This document shows positions 13,307 to 25,936 of a DNA stretch of 64,000 nt, piece by piece; the first letter of the stretch is position 1, and each line of letters begins with the position of its first letter. The stretch is from Dioscorea cayenensis subsp. rotundata. Taxonomy: Eukaryota; Streptophyta; Magnoliopsida; Dioscoreales; Dioscoreaceae. The stretch is from NCBI RefSeq assembly GCF_009730915.1, contig NC_052487.1, forward strand, positions 19,398,529-19,462,528, in the 5' to 3' direction. The translations under genes and the position numbers were made by a program. Under the pieces are notes generated by a model, which was not told the DNA's origin, did not search any database, and saw nothing but the letters and a program-made list of their open reading frames with translations.

Positions 13307-15090
13307 AACCATCCTCTATAAATATCCAGTAGATAAAAAATCATGGATCTCAATTATTAATTGTTGGATAGCGATCAAAAAAGCGAAATTGATGAACAAT
13401 AATACTATTTATTAGTCTTGTTTCAAAAATAATTATCGTACTTGTTATTGTATTAAACATTGTTCATTATTATTGGGACGTTGAGATCGGGGATCCAGAT
13501 GGTTGATAATGGATGTCCATGGGATTTATTATCTATGAATGTCCATAGATGAATTGTTACGACATAATTTAGTTATTTCCATGACATTAGATATTGATGC
13601 AACAATTAACTAGTCATTAATCCAAACTATTTGAGATTAGCAAACTTTCCCTTCCACATCAATTTTTCAAAAATCAAATCAAATATATCATATTGTAAAG
13701 CTTCTACTATTTTTTTTTTAAAGCTTATTTCTTCATTTTTTACAATTCTCCATTTGAAGAGATTCGTTCTTTTTATAAAGTTAACTACCAGTTATCTTAA
13801 CAAATTTATTTAGTTTTCTAACAATGTCTTACATTCATGTGAATATTATTATTTTGGTTATGTCCATCAGTAGAGTGTGTTATTTCTTAATTGCCCAATA
13901 TTTTGGCCTCTATATCATAAATTAAAAGGCATTCAATAATTATATATATATATATATATACCATTGTCATTAAAAAGGAAGGTAACACTAATTTTGATGT
14001 GCCACTATTTCAGACAATAAAAAATTTGTCAATTAAAACAATCACCTAAAAGAAAATATTCATTTAAATACTGTCTTAATGTTATGCTAATATTCAAAAG
14101 CGTCTAATTTCCAACCTTTTGGATTGTGATCAAGAGACATAAAAAATCATAAAATAAACATTACTATAATTGCATCAAAACAAGGTCCCAATTTAGGGCC
14201 CCATTTTGATTTTGTGATCAATTATTTCACACACCACATCAAACTTCAACATTGTACTTTTCCAACACACACACACACACACACACACCATATTCATGAT
14301 TTCTTTTATGTAAATAATGTAAGCGTGAATAATTATAATTAATTACAACCTTATTATTAGATTTGATGATGTGCACTTCTATAGATATTTACAATAAAAA
14401 TCAGATGAAATAAATAAAAATCAGATTCATGAACGCAATTTTTGTGTTAATGAACATTTATTAATTTTGGTGTTTGAATTCATTGTGCAACATTTAATTT
14501 GAACAATTTAAATGCATGCAGTAATTGTTTTTTTAATCTATTTCATCTTGCTATCCACAACAAGCATCCATTTTATTATTTTTAAATTAAAAATCCAAAT
14601 TTAAAAGTCAAAACAACACTATTTGGGATGAACCTAACCATTTTCTTATGTATTTTTAATGCATGGCCCTACTATAAGCATAATAAATTGATGCGGAACA
14701 TTCAATTTGAACATGCACATATTTCTAAAATTAATCAGAATAATACTGCATTCTTTTTCCTCATGTGATGCTTAAAAATATATATAACCCATATATGTAT
14801 ATACATTTTTCTATTTTATATAATTTTTTGACAAATATGAAAAGTGCATGACATTGAGAGCATGTGTACACTCAGGAATTAAAAGTCTCACCGTGCACCC
14901 TCACTTAATGACACTCCCTTGACGACACAAAGTTTAGACCGTAAACTTATATTTACGATCGAGAATTTGTTATTATCATCATCGTATCTAACAAATTTCA
15001 AACATGAGTAATAAAATTTTAATACCAACATTTTTTATGCTGGGGCAAATACGACTAGATCAAAAGTCTATTAGCATGTGTATATATATA
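12546..15090. other. Gene-free AT-rich region
   Basis: No exon-like sequence. It holds (TA)n at about 12771-12795, 13268-13303 and 13940-13961, and (CA)n at 14264-14288. Around 14825-15080 there is a stretch opening with TTTTTTGACAAATATGA. Related openings occur near 16305 and 32763, so this may be a dispersed repeat family. Confidence 0.5.
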
Positions 15091-15093
15091 TAT

Positions 15094-15357
15094 GGGAAAA
15101 CATCATCGAGGGACGTCCCTAGATTTCAATTTTAGGGATGTTTTTAAATCTAAGCCGTTGGATCATCATCCGATGGTTGATTGATTATATAAACATCTGA
15201 CACCTTTTCACTGTTTCATGATCATCTGTACAACACTTTTCGTAACGCGGCTTCTCGCTCATAATGATAAGATCGATGGATTTTCATCCGATGTAAATTC
15301 TTATGGACATCACTGGGGATTTAATCTAGGGACGTCCTGCAGATGATGTTTTGTCCT
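15094..15357. mobile_element. MITE inserted in a TA tract
   Basis: A ~264-bp unit whose ends are inverted copies: the left end reads GGGAAAACATCATCGAGGGA and the right end in reverse complement reads GGACAAAACATCATCTGCAG. Both continue into GGACGTCCCTAGATT. It is flanked on both sides by (TA)n, which would hide a target duplication. It has no coding capacity, so it is a non-autonomous DNA element. The superfamily is not certain. Confidence 0.75.
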
Positions 15358-15359
15358 AT

Positions 15360-17040
15360 ATATATATATATATATGTGTGTAAATTTCTATATAAAGAAA
15401 AATATTTGATTATTTTTATTGTAAGGTTCAAAATTAGCGTAAATAAATAATAATTTTTATCTCATTATTATTTTTTATAAACATATATAAACCAGGCTAC
15501 CATAAAACCAAATAAGTTGTCAATTATCTCCCAAATGGTTAAAAATCTAAAAAAATAAAAATAAATCCTGAATTTCTTAAATCACAAACAATAGTAGATC
15601 TCGCTTGACAAGTATTTTACATGTATACAAATTGGAATTTAAAATAATTTATTTAAATAATTAAAAATTTTACTACTTGGATCAGTCCCTTGTATATATA
15701 TATAATCCTTAATATAATGCATGAATAGGATCAGCACCCTACTCAAGATAGGCTTGTTCTTTTGGCAGTCTTTTTGACATAAAAAAAAAAAAAAACAAAA
15801 TTCTCATACAATAATCATGAGGACCTCTCCTTCTAATCAAAGTTTGCTTGTCCATGTGTTCCAATATGTATATATTAATTTATTTATAATAATATTTATT
15901 GATATACTGTTATAAAATAATTTATTTAATAGAAGGATCATTATGTATCCGTCCTCATTTTGCCTTGCAATTTAAGCAACCTAAGGATTCACTTCACACA
16001 CTCCCACACCACCCTCCCTCATGTCCAAAAGTTTCATCATTTCAGCTAAAACATCTCAAGTCCCATGTGACTTCTCTCCCTTCTTCCCCTCACTCTTCTT
16101 GCTTCCCTATTCTCTTTCCTCTGAATATAATATAATATAAGTATATTTTTTGTATTTTATAGGTGAGAAGGTAATCTTAATATTTATATATATCTCTAAG
16201 AAATTAATTATTTTAAATACAAAAATTAATATAAATATTAAAATATAAAAAAAACCTCTCCCCACCTTTAAAATGGAATTGATATTTTATTTTATTTTAT
16301 TTTTTTGACAAATACGACAAGTGCAATTAGTTATAGCCATGCATACAAATAGGATATTGATCATCCATCTCGTACACCTTCATATAATGATGTGAGGCCT
16401 ATAATGAAGGCTAGTCGATTATCATACACGTCAAATAAGACTTGAATTCAAAATATTTAAAAATCCTACATTACATTTTCACAGTGGGCCAGTATTGCTG
16501 GATTAAAAATCTTTTGGTATTTTTAAATTTTTTTAATAAAGATGAACAAGCCCTCAACCATTTCACTTGATAGAAAAATAAAATTCCAACTTTTATTTTT
16601 GGGGCAATATTGCTAAAGTTATTTTAGGATATAGATCGGGAATTAATTTTTCTTAAACTTTAATAATTATATCAAAATTATTAATTTAACATTTTGCTCA
16701 TCAACCAAAAAAAAGATTATAATAGCAAAATTCTCGGTGTTTATAAGAATATAAAAAGAATTCTTTTAAAAACCCAATATACAAATATAAATAATAAATA
16801 TATATATGTTTATGCATTTATAATGAAGACAGATAAATGATTCTTTTCTTTAAATGGTATTTAGTTTGAGCACTCTTTCTCTTTTTAGTATACAGTATAA
16901 CAGCTGTGCAGGGCCGTTTCTTCCTTTTGCTTTCTTGTCCCCAACCCTAAATTTTTTTTTAATTTAAAAATTAAAAATTACACCAAAGACACCCACAGTC
17001 TCTCTCTAGCTTTCCCTCTCTAGACATAGATACCACCAAA
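15360..17040. other. AT-rich region and NAC gene upstream sequence
   Basis: No gene seen. A pyrimidine-rich block at 15980-16110 and GA/CT-rich tracts at about 16995-17065 and 17150-17230 precede the NAC start codon. The latter are typical of plant 5' leaders. Confidence 0.45.
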
Positions 17041-17343
17041 TAGACCTTGGAGAGAGAAAGAGAGGGTTTTGTGCACCTTTTCCTTTTTCTCATGGCCTTC
17101 AGTTAAAGTTAAAATCAAGAATTCCAGGGTTTATAGCTCTTCACCACCTTAGCTTCTTCTCTCTTCTTTCTCCTTCTCCTCCTCCTCATCCTTCTCACTC
17201 CCTCCTCCCTCATCCTTCTCACCTTTCTCCAATCTATACATGCTTGTTATTATACTTGTTGTTGTTGTTGTTGTTTCATGGCTAATGGAAATCTACATCA
17301 TCACTTATAAGCTTTTCAATCCTAGCTCTTACACTACTCAACC

Positions 17344-18986
17344 ATGATGAATAGAAAAGCATCAGTAAGCACTGCAGATCTCATAGATGCAAAGCTTGAA
17401 GAACACCAAATATGTGGATCCATGCAGTGCCCTAGTTGTGGTCACAAACTAGATCGAAAACCGGTATGTCTTTATAACTTATATATTATTAAAATTTCAT
17501 TTTATCATTTCATGTGTTTCTTGATTTGAAAACATTTGAACTGAAAAGATTGAGAAAAATCAAAAAATGTAGAACTGGGTTGGTCTACCAGCAGGAGTTA
17601 AATTTGATCCAACAGATCAAGAGTTGATAGAACATTTGGAATCCAAAGTTTTATCAGAAGACACTGCAACAAAAGTCTCATCCTTTTGATTGATGAATTC
17701 ATACCTACAATTGAAGGAGAAGATGGGATTTGTTATACCCACCCTGGAGAAACTTCCTGGTAAACCCTTTTCCTTTTTTTCTTTCTTTCTTTGTTTCTTT
17801 ATATTATTTTAGTTATTTTTTAAATTAATTGGGGGAAAAAAGAAAAGAGTTAATATGTAAAGAAGATGCAGTGAGTCTGTCTTGATGTTCCCTAGAAAGC
17901 AAAATCACAAGTTTTCTTGAAATACATGCAAGACATAATCATGGAAAAGATTGTTCAGAGGTTTGCTCTAAGGTTGTTTGTTACATCTGACAAGAATATC
18001 AGACCTAATTATTTTTTTTTTCTTTCTTTTTTATTATTATATTTTTTTTTAAGGGGTTACAAGAGATGGTCTTAGCAAACACTTCTTTCATAGGCCATCA
18101 AAAGCATACACAACAGGAACAAGAAAAAGGAGGAAAATTCAGAATGAATGTGATCTTCAGAAGGGTGAAACAAGATGGCATAAAACTGGCAAAACAAGGC
18201 CAGTAATGGTGAATGGAAAACAGAAAGGCTGTAAAAAGATTCTGGTTTTGTATACAAACTTTGGGAAACATAGAAAACCTGAGAAGACTAATTGGGTGAT
18301 GCATCAGTATCATTTAGGTGAACTTGAAGAGGAGAAGGAAGGAGAGCTTGTTGTTTCTAAGATTTTTTATCAAACTCAACCCAGGCAATGTCATTTGAAG
18401 ACCGATAATTTAGTCTTCGATGAGGTATACTATCAATTTCTAATGCTTTTAATAGTCCCACATCAGTTAATTTGGTAAATACGATGATATAAATTTTTAT
18501 AGGTTGAAGAACAACAACGGGAAGCAGCATTTCATGTTAGCCGACCGAGTAATCCAATCTCGACTGTCATTCCTCCCACCCCACTTCATCAGACATCGAT
18601 TGTTCTCGACGATCCTTTTAGAATGTCATTTCAGGTAGGGAACTTTTATATGCTTCTATCATAACATAAGTGAGCATCTTCTTTTGTTATACCTTTTCTG
18701 GTTTTTATGTGAATAACAGCAACAGCAACATCAGAGAATGATAGAAAGGTCTGGTTCTGGTTTAGAGGATGTGATTATGGGTTGCACTTCAACTGAAAAT
18801 AAAGGAGTAAGTATTAATATATACTTGTGGTTTTTTTTACTTTGCTAAATTTCTATAATTTCTCTGATTGCATGCATGCATATATATGGTGTTGCAGGAA
18901 TCATCAATGCAACAATCTCAGGAAACAGAATGGTTAAAAGTCACTCATCTTATTGGTTACCTGACAATCCTGATCACCATGGATAG
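17344..18986 (+). CDS. NAC075: NAC-domain transcription factor, NAC075 type, 6 exons
   Basis: Exons are 17344-17463, 17573-17759, 18054-18424, 18503-18634, 18720-18806 and 18898-18986; the corrected product is about 327 aa. An N-terminal extension with [11 protein letters not shown] and CPSCGH (C29, C32) precedes the NAC domain (about residues 41-214). That domain contains [31 protein letters not shown] and [10 protein letters not shown]. This combination matches the NAC075/SND2 subgroup, nuclear factors acting in secondary wall and vascular programmes. Exon 2 carries three extra bases within 75 bp (runs at 17671-17674, 17684-17687 and 17746-17747). Exon 6 seems to lack one A at 18936-18939: restoring it gives the plausible ending [11 protein letters not shown] and the TAG at 18984, whereas uncorrected the frame runs to 19002. 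The region after the NAC domain is rather short. The subgroup is clear; exact orthology is inferred. Confidence 0.9.
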
Positions 18987-19002
18987 CAGCAGGAAGGAGT
19001 AA

Positions 19003-20116
19003 ACCTTTGAAAACTGACAGAAATAATTTTTGTTCAAATAGGAGGAGGAACCATGGGCTCTAAACTAACTGTAAAGAAAAGAAAAGGAAAGGAAAGATGA
19101 ATCAGATGATGTTTGTTACTAGACTTAGCTGCAATAAATACAATGCATTGTTTCTTTTTTTTTTCTTTTTCTGCAGTTCAATATCTTCATGTTGATTGAT
19201 TAATTAATTCTTCCCATTTTTGTTGATAGAATGAAAGGTGGGGGAGTGTTTCACTTTTTATTTATTTATTTTGTATCTGTTTTGTTGGATTAAAGTGAAA
19301 GTTTTTGAAGGTTCATGAAGATTGCAGTTAATTTATCTATTTGTTTTAGTTGTGGTCCTCTTATTTAAAGTTGATTATTTATAAGAAAGTGATTAATTTA
19401 CAGGTGTAAATCAAATATTGTTGAGTAGAGAGAGAGAGAGAGAGAGATTTGCACCATCTTTTCCATGTCTTCGGACGTTGCATGAAAGAGCTTGAAAATG
19501 TGGTCATTCAATGAAGTTTCTTAATTATTACAACTAAGGAATAAAGAAGACATTTGGGTTGCTTTTTCTTTTGAGTGGCTAAACTAACACTCTCGTGCCT
19601 TTGTTGCATTCCTTTTAATAAAATTGTTGTATTCCTTTTTATATAATCATATTGTTTGATGAAGATAATATAAGCGTTATGTTATATATATATATATATA
19701 TATATATATGTTCATAAGTTTTCTATGTTGAAAAACTAACTAAAACAATAGCATATGTATTTATAATAATTAATGGCCAATCAAATGTTTGGTATATATA
19801 TATTAATACATGAGTCTATATATGATCATATTGGCGTATGTGTGTTTATACAAATGATCCATCAAATAAATTTTTAGATAACTAAGATATAAATTTAAGT
19901 CTCTTTTTATATATATAATATAAATCTGAATACCTATTTATGTTGCTAATCAAATAAAAACTAGCATGTACACACAATTGATACCTAAAATGTTTGATAA
20001 AAATAGTATATTATATCCCACACTAACATAAAGACTAACATGTCGCGTATTTATACTAATGGTCCATCAGATATTTAATAAAACTGACAATGTAATTTCA
20101 GTTAATTAAAGATATC

Positions 20117-20157
<41 letters not shown>

Positions 20158-20465
20158 ATAAAATATGAAATTACATTATGATGTATATAAAAAGTTTTAC
20201 TAAAATTTAAAATTAGAAAATATTTTTTTGCTTTATTTATTATTATTTTGTTTTGAAAGATGTGAGAAGTGAATTTAAAAAGATAGATATTTCACGAAAG
20301 TGCACTACTTCTCCTTCTTCTTAGATTTTCTCTATATTATATATATATATATATCTGTTTATTTTTGCAATATATTTCATTTTATGAAAATAAATCATAT
20401 ATACATATATATAGATGGTCTGAGTAACATTCAATGTTAAGTTATTCGAAGTGAGCTTACAAAGA
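19003..20465. other. NAC 3' UTR and gene-free AT-rich DNA
   Basis: Holds the NAC 3' UTR, a (GA)n run at 19428-19446, and long (TA)n runs at about 19681-19710 and 20122-20153. No exon-like sequence. Confidence 0.5.
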
Positions 20466-20469
20466 TTTA

Positions 20470-20679
20470 TATAAGCTTCTCAATTAATTAAGCCTCAATA
20501 AATTGCCATCTTATTTAAAATGAACGGCAACTTAAGTAAAAAGGAGTTCTTCACTCATCATCCAATAATAATATACATATGCTTAATTAGAAGAATCTTG
20601 AAGTACTAGTACTACACCCCTTGTGGTTGGCCTCTTTATACCAATAAATTAAAGAAGATCCTTCCTGTACTAGCCAACT

Positions 20680-20720
<41 letters not shown>

Positions 20721-20901
20721 AATACATTTTTCTATAAAAAAATTCATAAATATCTATGAACATCTAATTACCAGCCGTTGGATCACGATCCAACTATGTA
20801 CATTGATAAACAGTAATAACTGTATATATTATTATAGTAAATATTGTTTATCAATAGGTGTCCATAGAAATTTTATCTATGTACGTCCAGAGAGGAATGA
20901 T

Positions 20902-20952
<51 letters not shown>

Positions 20953-21335
20953 GACATATAGAAATGGAATGTCTTATTTGTAAATTTTTTTTAAAATTGT
21001 AAATTTTATTTTATTTTATTTATTTATTTATTTTTGTCTATATAGGAATTGAGTTACCCAATTTAACAGGCATGTTGCAAGTATTGAGCTGACACATACT
21101 TTTATCTTGTACTAATGAAGAATTAAATTTGGTACTTATCTTAGGCAGCGTAGGGTACCGAATGCTACTAAGCTATCAGTGCCTTCACAAAAGTGTGTAT
21201 TGCTAATATATATCTCACTTTTTGTCTTTTATGGGAACATGTTGGATGCTCACACAGTCCAAAGATAAATGTTAGCCATGTTAGAGTTTCTCATCTCTAG
21301 ATTCTGGTCCGGTAAAGAAGTTGCAGGAGGAATCG
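20470..21335. repeat. Direct duplication, copy A
   Basis: Two blocks here recur in the same order near 27465-27965. One contains AAGTAAAAAGGAGTTCTTCA and AGTACTAGTAC (about 20535-20620). The other contains ATGTTAGCCATGTTAGAGTT and AAGAAGTTGCAGGAGGAAT (about 21240-21340). In copy A the blocks are spread apart by (TA)n tracts and a possible MITE at about 20715-20900. No coding frame is conserved. Function unknown; the copies flank the KCS gene. Confidence 0.7.
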
Positions 21336-21957
21336 CTTAGCAGGGAGAATAACTTAAAACATGTTTTTATCTCTATATGAAAAATGCGATAAACTACAAC
21401 TTTATCAAATGAAAGAAAAAGCGTAGAAACAGTCCTCTCACCAGGAGGTGAGTAAACAAACTAAGACAACAAAAACAACAACGTCTAGAAAGCGATAGAA
21501 AGCCAAAGATAAAAGATTCTGGACAGATTTGAAAACACGTGGATCGTGACCACTGTCCAGTCGAGATAGGTGTAGTGACTCACGTCCTACATCCTGGATC
21601 TCGATCGCGGAATGAGTGGAGACTACGCCTAAGAAAAATTGAGCGAGCTGATTCGTGAGTGATCTCTATATTTTTGTCATAATTAAAAAAGAAAAGATAA
21701 TGCTTCATTTTGATTTTATATATAAAGTAAAAAAACATTTGTTAAAATTTCACTTAGGACCTCATTTTCACTGAGATGGGTACCGTTCATAGTTAAAATA
21801 ATTCTGTTAAAACACGAACCATATATAAATCAAACCCAAATTGTTAATGTTTCACATGTATATTGCAGAATGTGATAAAATACTCTAATTATATATTATT
21901 ATATTTTTCAATATTTATTTCGGATCCAAGTATATATGGGCTTGTATATGTAATAGT

Positions 21958-23250
21958 CACTACAAGAAAATTACTATTTAGAACAGCATTTCGTTTCTAA
22001 TCCGCTCCTAAAAGTGAATTAGCAACGGATCGAGAAAACGGAATTTAAACTGAAAAATATTCCGCTTTCTAAATTTAGAAACCCGATTGAACGGAAAAAC
22101 ATTATATTTCTAATTTTTCAAAAATTAAAACAGAATAAGATGTGTTGCTAATCCGTTCTAAGTTACAAAAATAGAAACAGATTCCAATACTTTGATATAA
22201 ATAATTTCTCATGGAACAAGTATTAATTATTTGAGATGATAACATGACATTAATAGCAAGCAATAATATATTAATTTTTAAATCCGTTTCTAGTCCCTTT
22301 CTAATAGAAACGGATTAGCAACGGATATTTTTTTAATATTTAATAATATTTAAATAATATATTAATTTTAAATCCGTTTTGCTAAACGGATTAAACTGAT
22401 ATTTTTAATATATATGATATTTAAATAATATATTATTTAAACCGTTTACAGAAACGGATATTTTTAATATATAATAATATTTAAATAATATATTAATTTT
22501 TAAATCCGTTTAGTCCTTTCTAAACGAAACGGATTAGAAACGGATATTTTTAATATTTAATGATATTTAAATAATATATTAATTTTTAAATCCGTTTCTA
22601 ATCCCTTTTTATTAGAAACGGCTTTGAAACCGGATATTTTTAATATTTAATAATATTTAAATAATATATTAATTTTTAAATCCGTTTCTAGTCTCTTTTC
22701 TAATAGAAATCGGATTGAAACGGATATTTTTATATTTAATGTATATTTAAATAATATATATTAATAAATCCGTTTCTAATCCATTTTTATTAGAAATGGC
22801 TTTAAACGGATATTTTTTTAATATTTAATACTATTTAAATAATATATTAATTTTTAAAATCCGTTTCTAGTCTCTTTTCTAATAGAAACGGATTAGAAAA
22901 CGGATATTTTTATATTTAATGATATTTAAATAATATATTAATTTTTAAATCCGTTTTCTAGTCCTTTCTAATCGTAACGGATTAAACGGATATATGAATA
23001 TTTGAAATGATATTTAAATAATATAGTAATTTTTAAACTGCTTTACCTCATTTCTATTAAAAACGGATTAGAAACGGATTATTTTTAAAATGTTAATAAA
23101 TCATATTTTTAAATTCTCGTTTGTAAGCCGTTGTTATTAAAATCATATTTAACGATTGTTATTCCGTTGTTAACTGTTCATGAAAATTCAAACAGAATAA
23201 ATTCGCTTTCTAATATTCCGCTTTTTAAATTGTAACTTTCTCAGAAATGA
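21958..23250 (+). mobile_element. CACTA (En/Spm) element fragment with subterminal repeat array
   Basis: Begins with CACTACAAGAAAATTACT, the hallmark CACTA terminus, and continues with AAACGGATTAG-type motifs. From about 22265 to 23060 there are about nine tandem units of 60-105 bp. Each holds TTTTTAAATCCGTTTCTA, its inverse AGAAACGGATTAGAAACGG, and TAATATTTAAATAATAT. These are subterminal transposase-binding type repeats. No transposase frame and no right terminus are seen, so this is a non-autonomous or truncated copy. It is closely related to the element starting at 32791. The right limit is approximate. Confidence 0.8.
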
Positions 23251-23254
23251 GTAG

Positions 23255-24540
23255 ATATGAACAACAATAGCGCCTACAGAGTTTGTTACTCGTACTAATG
23301 TAACTTTAGTGAAATTTTTAACTATTACAGTGGCGAGAACCCCTGACAAAACAAACTCAAATATTTGATTCATTTCATGTATATGTTGTAGAATGTGACC
23401 AAATATTTTAATCTTTATTATAGTTTTTTTTTTAAATTTCTTTACTCTTAGTCTAGATCCAATAACAAATAATAATTTAAAAACTCTCAATATTTTTTTT
23501 TCTTTTTACTTACTCTCAATGTCGTTGCTAAGACTAATTATATAAATCATAATTATCTATTGTTGCATATATCCAACCACCGCGAAATTGATTGTATAAT
23601 TTTAAAAAAATTAAAAAATTAATTGTTTTAAACTTAGAAAATTTACAATCCAAAATTCAAACTTTCAGCTGATTGTTGAAACGAATATTATGAAATTGAG
23701 ACCAAACAATTTCTAATAAATTGCTATAAAACAAACACTTACAAAACAAGGGATATTTATGTTTATCAATGCAAGCTATATTCTCAATATATGATCATAC
23801 AATTTTTTTTATATATAAAAATGAATATACCATATTTATTAAAAGCAAGAAAAATAACAAAAATAGAGATATGGTAAAAAATAAAAAGAACAGTGACAAT
23901 TAATAGACAACAAAGTAACATTCCAATGGAAATTGAAAATGACCATGCACATTGACTCAAAACTCAAAAGACAGGAGATAAACATAAAAAAAAACTGACA
24001 AAAAGGATAAGAAATAAACATAAAAAAACAAAATAAACTACTTTAGGAAGTGGGGCCAAGGTAACACTGACCAGGAGTAGGCCAGGCAAACAGCTCCCTA
24101 GCTGGCTGGTTAAAGTGTTTTTCACAAGAGTTACTTCAAAAATATGCCAAAATTTAGTAAAAATAATAAAATAATGACAAGAACACTATAAACAGAACAG
24201 TAACTCAAGAATAGTCCAACAATAAGCAAAAATAACAGCACCAGACATAAGCAAAAAAACATACTTAGATTTGCATGGTAAATGTATATTTCTGCCAAAC
24301 TTGTTAGAAAGGACATGGCATTGAATTTCACCAGTGAACTGCCAACCAACTCCCTTATTTACTTTTACTCCCCCCCACACTCCAACATCAAGTTGCCCAC
24401 TGGCTCACAAATTAACAATTACTCCTGTTCACCTTTTGAAATGAAGTACCACCATTTCTTACCACCTCTCTTCATCCTCATCATCACCATCTTTCTTCCT
24501 CTCTATATCCAAACCAAATAGCATCAACACACTCAAACAA
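23255..24540. other. Gene-free region upstream of the KCS gene
   Basis: AT-rich, with an A-rich stretch at 23816-24130 resembling a non-LTR element 3' end. The last ~100 bp are pyrimidine-rich and lead to the KCS start codon. A TATATCC box near 24503 could serve the promoter, but this is weak. Confidence 0.4.
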
Positions 24541-24545
24541 ACACA

Positions 24546-25936
24546 ATGGAGACTAACCTAAAGAACCATGCCTTCTCTCTTCTCATCCATTCCCTCCATA
24601 CCTTCATTCTCTTGGCATGCATTACTAGTGAGACCTACATCTTCATTAACAAATACCATCCTCTCCACCATCTCATCCCTCTCTTCTTCATCCTTGTCTT
24701 CCCAAACCTATCCAAACCCTCCTCCCAAGTGTTCCTTTTTAGACTTCTCTTGTCTAAAAACCATCTCCAAGTCTCTAGAGTTCCATCAGCAGCTCTAATG
24801 GAACATCTTTCCATGATTGAAGGCTTTGACCAAGAGAGCTTATCCTTCTTGTCTAAAGTCACCTCTTCTTCTGGCCTTGGAGAAGAAACCTACTTCCCTC
24901 CTTCACTCCGTCACCTTCCTCCAAGAACTGACCATAAGAACTGCATTCAAGAAGCTCATATGCTCTTCTTCCCCATCCTTCAAGACTTGTTCTCTAAAAC
25001 CAGGATATCTCCTCAAGAAATAGACATCCTTGTGCTTAACTGCAGTGCCTTCTGTTCCTCTCCCTCACTCTCCTCCATCATTGTCAACCGTTTTGCAATG
25101 CGAGATAATGTGAAGACCTTCAACCTCTCCGGCATGGGCTGCAGCGCCGGTGTAATCAGCATTGACATTGCAAGAACTCTCCTCCAACTCAACCGTGGAT
25201 CATTCGCTCTGATAATCAGCACTGAAGTTCTTTCCACTGGTTGGTACTCCGGCAAAGATCAACGTAAGCTTCTGCTCAACTGTGTCTTCCGTTCCGGCAG
25301 TGCTGCCGTGCTTCTCACCAACAAAAAGGTAAAAATTTGAAGTACAAGCTGCTTCACTTGGTGAGAACTCAAAAGAGCATTTGATGACACTGGTTACCAT
25401 TCAGCCATAAGAGAAGAAGACTCCAAAGGAATCACCGGAGTCTCCATTGAACGCAATTTACTGCATGTGGCCAGAGACTTACTACGTTCTCACGTCATCA
25501 ATTCTCGGTAAAAATCATACTACCATTTTAGAGAAAGAGCTAAGTACGTGATCATGGTGTTAATATTTAAGGTTGTTTCATCTGACAAGAAGAGAAGTCC
25601 GGTGCCGGAATTCAGGGCTGCAGTGAAGCACTTCTGCATGCCAGCTTCAGGGAGGGGATGATAAAGGAGATGGGGAAAGGATTGGGATTGGGAGAAAGGG
25701 AGATTGAGGCTGCATTGATGACTTTCCGGAGATTTGGGAACCAATCATCATCGTCCATGTGGTATCAACTTGGGTATATGGAAGGGAAACAAAGGATTAG
25801 GAAGGGTGACAAGGTTTGGCAGTTGGGAATGGGGACTGGACCCAAGTGTAACAGTGTGGTTTGGGAATGTTTGAGGGTGATTAAAGGAGAGGAATTAGGT
25901 CAAAAAGGACCATGGGAAAGATTGATCAAGGGATGA
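24546..25936 (+). CDS. 3-ketoacyl-CoA synthase, KCS3/KCS12-like, frame interrupted
   Basis: Intronless gene of the FAE1/KCS family (ER membrane condensing enzymes for very-long-chain fatty acids in waxes and suberin). Two hydrophobic N-terminal segments (about residues 9-53) are followed by GEETYFPPSLRHLPP, the nucleophile motif NLSGMGCSAG (Cys codon at 25140), STEVLSTGWYSG, then HFCMPASGR (25629 on), RFGNQSSSS with the catalytic Asn, and VWQLGMGTGPKC near the end. The usual HAGGR catalytic-His motif reads MPASGR, as in the KCS3/KCS12 subgroup, so the protein may regulate rather than catalyse (inference). At least seven one-base indels disturb the frame, near 24736, 24756, 24772, 25330, 25375, 25503-25530 and 25654. 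Nearly all lie in homopolymers. Family-typical residues persist in every segment. Either the consensus is poor or this is a very young pseudogene. Confidence 0.82.

Noticed and set aside
22265-23060. Regularly spaced repeats that could recall a CRISPR array
   Set aside because: Units are contiguous and internally inverted, in plant DNA next to a CACTA terminus; these are transposon subterminal repeats.
25508-25571. Possible 64-bp intron in the KCS gene
   Set aside because: Too short for a plant intron, and the sequence reads as KCS-like protein (ERAKYVIMVLIFKVV) once two homopolymer lengths are adjusted; KCS genes are usually intronless here.
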